From contig CAVZYX010000005.1 of assembly GCA_963779645.1 (NCBI GenBank), forward strand, positions 1,984,001 to 2,048,000: DNA of 64,000 nucleotides. The letters run 5' to 3'. This DNA comes from CALMBW01 sp963779645 (GTDB lineage: Bacteria; Actinomycetota; CADDZG01; WHSQ01). Positions 61,422 through 64,000 of the stretch are shown piece after piece. Position 1 is the first letter of the stretch. The number at the start of each line of letters is the position of its first letter. The notes under the pieces were generated by a model. That model searched no databases, was not told the origin of the DNA, and saw nothing but the letters and a program-made list of their open reading frames with translations. Position numbers and translations under genes: made by a program.

Positions 61422-62534
61422 ATGCACAAGGTGAGCGTTGTCCTCGTCGACGATGTGCCAGAGCTAAGGCGTCTACTGCGGCAAGTCCTCGAATGGAGCG
61501 AACGGTTCGAGGTCGTCGGGGAAGCCGGAGACGGTCGCAAGGCCATACAGGTTGTTGGTGACCTGAAGCCCGACGTGGTTCTACTCGACATCTCCATGCC
61601 CGTCATGGATGGGATGGCAGCGCTGCCGAAGATCATCGACGCCTCACCCGAAACCAAGGTTGTGATGCTCTCCGGTTTCGAGGCCGAGAGACTCTCTGCG
61701 GCGGCGGTTGACATGGGGGCCACGGCCTACCTCGAGAAGGGCACTCCCCCCGCGGCGATCGTGACCCGGTTGCTCGAGATCCTTGGTGAGGAGAAGAGCC
61801 CCGACTCCCCCGCGCGGCGCGAGGCGCGAGCGGTACTGAACGATTTCTCTTCGGAAGAGATGATGTCGCTGGTCGCTCACGAGATCCGAAACCCCCTCGC
61901 CGTGATCCAGGGCTTCGGTATGGAGCTCATGAATCGCTGGGAGGCGATGCCGGAACATGTGCGGCGCGACGCGGTGCGCCGGATGACAGAGCGGGCGCGT
62001 TTCCTCAATACGGTCGTTAGCAATCTGATGTACATGCGAAAGGTGAAGGGCATCCCGGAGTCCTTCGACTCTGCGTCGGAGGAAGTGAAGCCGTTGCTCG
62101 AACGTATGGGTGACGAGCTCAAGGAGCTGGCAAGGGACAACCCTTTGGACGTCGAGGTTCAGGCGGAGCTGCCGCCGGTGTTGGTAAATGTCCAGCGTCT
62201 TCGTCAGGTGCTGACGAACCTGGTCGTCAACGCGTCGAAGTTCTCCCCCAGCGGTGCTCCCATCAGGGTCGTGGCCGAGGCGCATCCTCGCGGGGTTGCT
62301 CTGCGGATCATCGACGAGGGTCCCGGGATCCCAGAAGACAAACGCGAGGAGATCTTCGAGAAGTTCCGCAGACTCGAACACGGAGGCTCGGGGATCGGCC
62401 TCGGCCTCTATATCTCCCGCGCTCTGATGGGCTCGATGGACGGAGAGATGTGGGCCGAAGAAGGACCCACTCAGGGAGCTTGTTTCGTTTGCCTCCTACC
62501 GGTTACGACGCCCCAACCTCAGACCGACTCCTAG
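61422..62534 (+). CDS. Hybrid receiver-histidine kinase
   Basis: A 370-residue protein with inverted order: an N-terminal receiver (VVLVDDVPELRRLL, phosphoacceptor Asp in VLLDISMPVMDGM, Lys in AYLEKG), a HisKA-like dimerisation helix with H-box VAHEIRNPLAVIQG, and a HATPase with N-box NLVVNASKF, G1 IDEGPGIP and G2 GSGIGLGLYISRAL. No transmembrane or PAS domain, so cytoplasmic. Output partner not in view. It ends on a CTAG shared with the convergent cupredoxin gene. Confidence 0.9.
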   Translation: MHKVSVVLVDDVPELRRLLRQVLEWSERFEVVGEAGDGRKAIQVVGDLKPDVVLLDISMPVMDGMAALPKIIDASPETKVVMLSGFEAERLSAAAVDMGATAYLEKGTPPAAIVTRLLEILGEEKSPDSPARREARAVLNDFSSEEMMSLVAHEIRNPLAVIQGFGMELMNRWEAMPEHVRRDAVRRMTERARFLNTVVSNLMYMRKVKGIPESFDSASEEVKPLLERMGDELKELARDNPLDVEVQAELPPVLVNVQRLRQVLTNLVVNASKFSPSGAPIRVVAEAHPRGVALRIIDEGPGIPEDKREEIFEKFRRLEHGGSGIGLGLYISRALMGSMDGEMWAEEGPTQGACFVCLLPVTTPQPQTDS

Positions 62535-63991
62535 CGCTTGCAGCCGGGTTTCCCCCGCTGGCACTTTGGCCTCTTTGGCTCGGGCGGTTCGATCTGTTCC
62601 CGGGTAGCAGCCGATCCCACTTGGCCCGCTACATGCGCAGCTACCGGGCCGAAGGGTGCGTTGGGGAAGGGCCGCGCTTCGCACGCGTAGAGAGTTTCGA
62701 TCTCGGGTGGCCCACTCGTGGTGAACACGTTGTCGGAGAAGCAGTTGTCCTGTCCCCCACCATCGAACGCTAGGTCGTACATCCCCGACCCACTGATCTC
62801 GTTTCCGATGACTTCGTTGTTCATCGGGATCGACTCATCGATGCTCGGCGTGATCAGGATCCCGTAGAAGTTGTGGTTGGTGACAACGTTGTTGTACGCC
62901 TGGTTGTTCTCCGTGCCGGGCATCCAGATCCCTGTGCCGTATGGGATGCCGACGGTCTCTGAGAACCCGGCGGCCGGGATGTTCTCGTAGTTGTTGTTCT
63001 TGACGATGTTGTTGATCATCAACGTCCCACGGTTCGGGCCGAGTTCCTCGGTCGGCAGAGTGTTCGGAACGATGCCGGCGCCATTGTGTCTGAAGACCGA
63101 GTTGCGGATGATCACTCCGGTTGCGTTCGTGCCCGAGTAGCCGAGGTAGTTCCACAACGACACAACGTTCTCGATCAGGGCGCCGCAGCCGAGGCACTGG
63201 CCGATGTAGAAAGCAGAGTCGCCACTTCCGTAGCCCCAAGAGTTCTTGATCACTCCGTAATAGGAGTTGAAGGCATAGATCCCATACGTCCTGTTCTTGA
63301 TGGAGTCGACCTTGTTAACGCTGTAGTACCGAGAGTTGTTGTAGAAGATCCCATTGCCGACATAGTTTCGAACCGTCAGGTTCATGATCGAGACGTGATG
63401 GGTCCCGTCCACGGTGAACCCATTGCTCTTGTTGTCCAGTCCGTTGAGCACGGTGCGGAACCGGTCCACCCCTCGGATCACTAAGTGCGGCGTCGTGACA
63501 ACAACGGCCTCGCGATACTCGCCGGGTCGAATGACGATGGTGGTCCCAGGCTTCGCCGCATCGACAGCCTTCTGGATGGTTGGGAAGTCGTCTGGTACCA
63601 CCAACTTCGGCCGGTCGTCTTTGCCGCCCTCCTCTTCGTCAGGTGGAGGTGGGTTGCCCACGATCACGACTCCCCACATGCCAACCTGTCCGGCGGCTCC
63701 GTGGTAGGTGCAGTAGTAGAAGTAGTAGCCCTCTTCTGTGAACGTGTGACTGAAGGTGTCGCCAGGCTGCATGTCGCCCGATCGGAACTGTCCCCTCTCG
63801 TCGGACTTGATGTCGTGAACGCGCGCACCTTCGTTCACCCAGATAACGGTGTCACCGGGGTCGATGCGAACCTCTTGTGGGTTGAACCGGTTGTCTCTCA
63901 CCGAAACGGTCTGCGAGGCTCCGAAGGAAGGCGCGGCCGGCAGAGCCAGGGCCAAGAGGCAACCGCTCAAGAAGACGAGGACGGCTCGCAC
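62531..63991 (-). CDS. Secreted cupredoxin plus right-handed beta-helix protein
   Basis: A 486-residue protein whose start lies nine bases inside the window edge. Signal peptide (residues 1-24), then a blue-copper/cupredoxin domain to about residue 115 with ligands in VHDIKS (His) and CTYHGAAGQVGM (Cys, His, Met). After an acidic Pro linker, a DFPTIQKAVDAAKPGTTIVIRPGEYREAVVV module starts a parallel beta-helix (NosD/pectate-lyase-like) with many Asn-rich turns. The end is basic and Cys-containing. Likely extracellular, possibly a copper-linked polysaccharide-active protein. Catalytic Asp triad of lyases not seen. Confidence 0.85.
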   Translation of the reverse strand: MRAVLVFLSGCLLALALPAAPSFGASQTVSVRDNRFNPQEVRIDPGDTVIWVNEGARVHDIKSDERGQFRSGDMQPGDTFSHTFTEEGYYFYYCTYHGAAGQVGMWGVVIVGNPPPPDEEEGGKDDRPKLVVPDDFPTIQKAVDAAKPGTTIVIRPGEYREAVVVTTPHLVIRGVDRFRTVLNGLDNKSNGFTVDGTHHVSIMNLTVRNYVGNGIFYNNSRYYSVNKVDSIKNRTYGIYAFNSYYGVIKNSWGYGSGDSAFYIGQCLGCGALIENVVSLWNYLGYSGTNATGVIIRNSVFRHNGAGIVPNTLPTEELGPNRGTLMINNIVKNNNYENIPAAGFSETVGIPYGTGIWMPGTENNQAYNNVVTNHNFYGILITPSIDESIPMNNEVIGNEISGSGMYDLAFDGGGQDNCFSDNVFTTSGPPEIETLYACEARPFPNAPFGPVAAHVAGQVGSAATREQIEPPEPKRPKCQRGKPGCKR

Positions 63992-64000
63992 GACGGTCCG

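Noticed and set aside
1..64000. tRNA, rRNA, CRISPR arrays and insertion sequences
   Set aside because: I looked for T-loop and acceptor patterns, regularly spaced repeats and transposase motifs and found none; a tRNAscan or CRISPR search could still find something missed by eye.

Overview
The window looks like chromosomal DNA of an uncultured, high-GC Actinomycetota (the GC content looks near 60%, not counted). Supporting signs are GTG/TTG starts, short ATGA/GTGA gene overlaps, ECF and SigE-like sigma factors with membrane anti-sigma partners, a DUF4193 zinc-ribbon protein, neighbouring Lnt and polyprenol-phosphate-mannose-synthase genes, PASTA proteins and a contractile injection system (CIS) with the gene order of actinobacterial loci. 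No tRNA, rRNA, CRISPR array or transposase was seen. At least twenty single-base frameshifts interrupt otherwise well-conserved genes between 0.3 and 49 kb, several in homopolymers, while 49-64 kb is clean. I read most of these as consensus indels of a long-read or low-coverage assembly, although real decay cannot be excluded at 28-35 kb.

1-20.5 kb: a CIS island. A minus-strand run of twelve overlapping genes (17363 down to 6155) encodes a Pvc16-like cap protein, sheath, tube, a large disordered protein, a LysM tube-baseplate adaptor, VgrG-like spike, PAAR-like tip, gp25, a baseplate J protein fused to a beta-propeller, a tail protein I-like baseplate protein, a one-pass PASTA protein and a small anchored protein. 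Facing it on the plus strand is a gene set with two caspase-fold proteases (a C14 metacaspase and a secreted or membrane CHAT protein), a membrane zincin and two other membrane proteins. A DNase I-like hydrolase and a large FGLLP-type membrane protein flank the other side. No AAA+ ATPase, tape measure or tail fibre gene is in the window. Together this suggests a cell-envelope-anchored CIS linked to a proteolytic, possibly cell-death, module.

20.5-35 kb: an accessory region with toxin-antitoxin-like remnants (MazF-like, DUF4160/DUF2442), secreted proteins including a matrixin-like protease, an ECF sigma/anti-sigma/ABC exporter operon, a DUF4037 gene, a second sigma/anti-sigma pair and an unusual reverse transcriptase.

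35-49 kb: a lysine-fermentation type operon (kamA, kdd, an amidohydrolase, kamD, kamE) divergent from an Lrp regulator, with a palindrome in the promoter spacer. A probable 3-aminobutyryl-CoA ammonia-lyase (kal) lies 6 kb further on. Between and after them are a TfoX-domain protein, a YjbR protein, an HD-GYP receptor and secreted propeller proteins.

49-64 kb: mostly housekeeping. It holds a HAD hydrolase, enoyl-CoA hydratase, metallophosphoesterase, proS with a YjbQ gene, a probable structured RNA at about 55.0-55.5 kb, DUF4193, an Lnt homologue with Ser at the catalytic Cys position, a mannosyltransferase, a leaderless MerR gene, a VOC protein, a lipoprotein next to a receiver-kinase hybrid, and a cupredoxin/beta-helix protein. 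Four convergent gene pairs in the window end on one shared CTAG.
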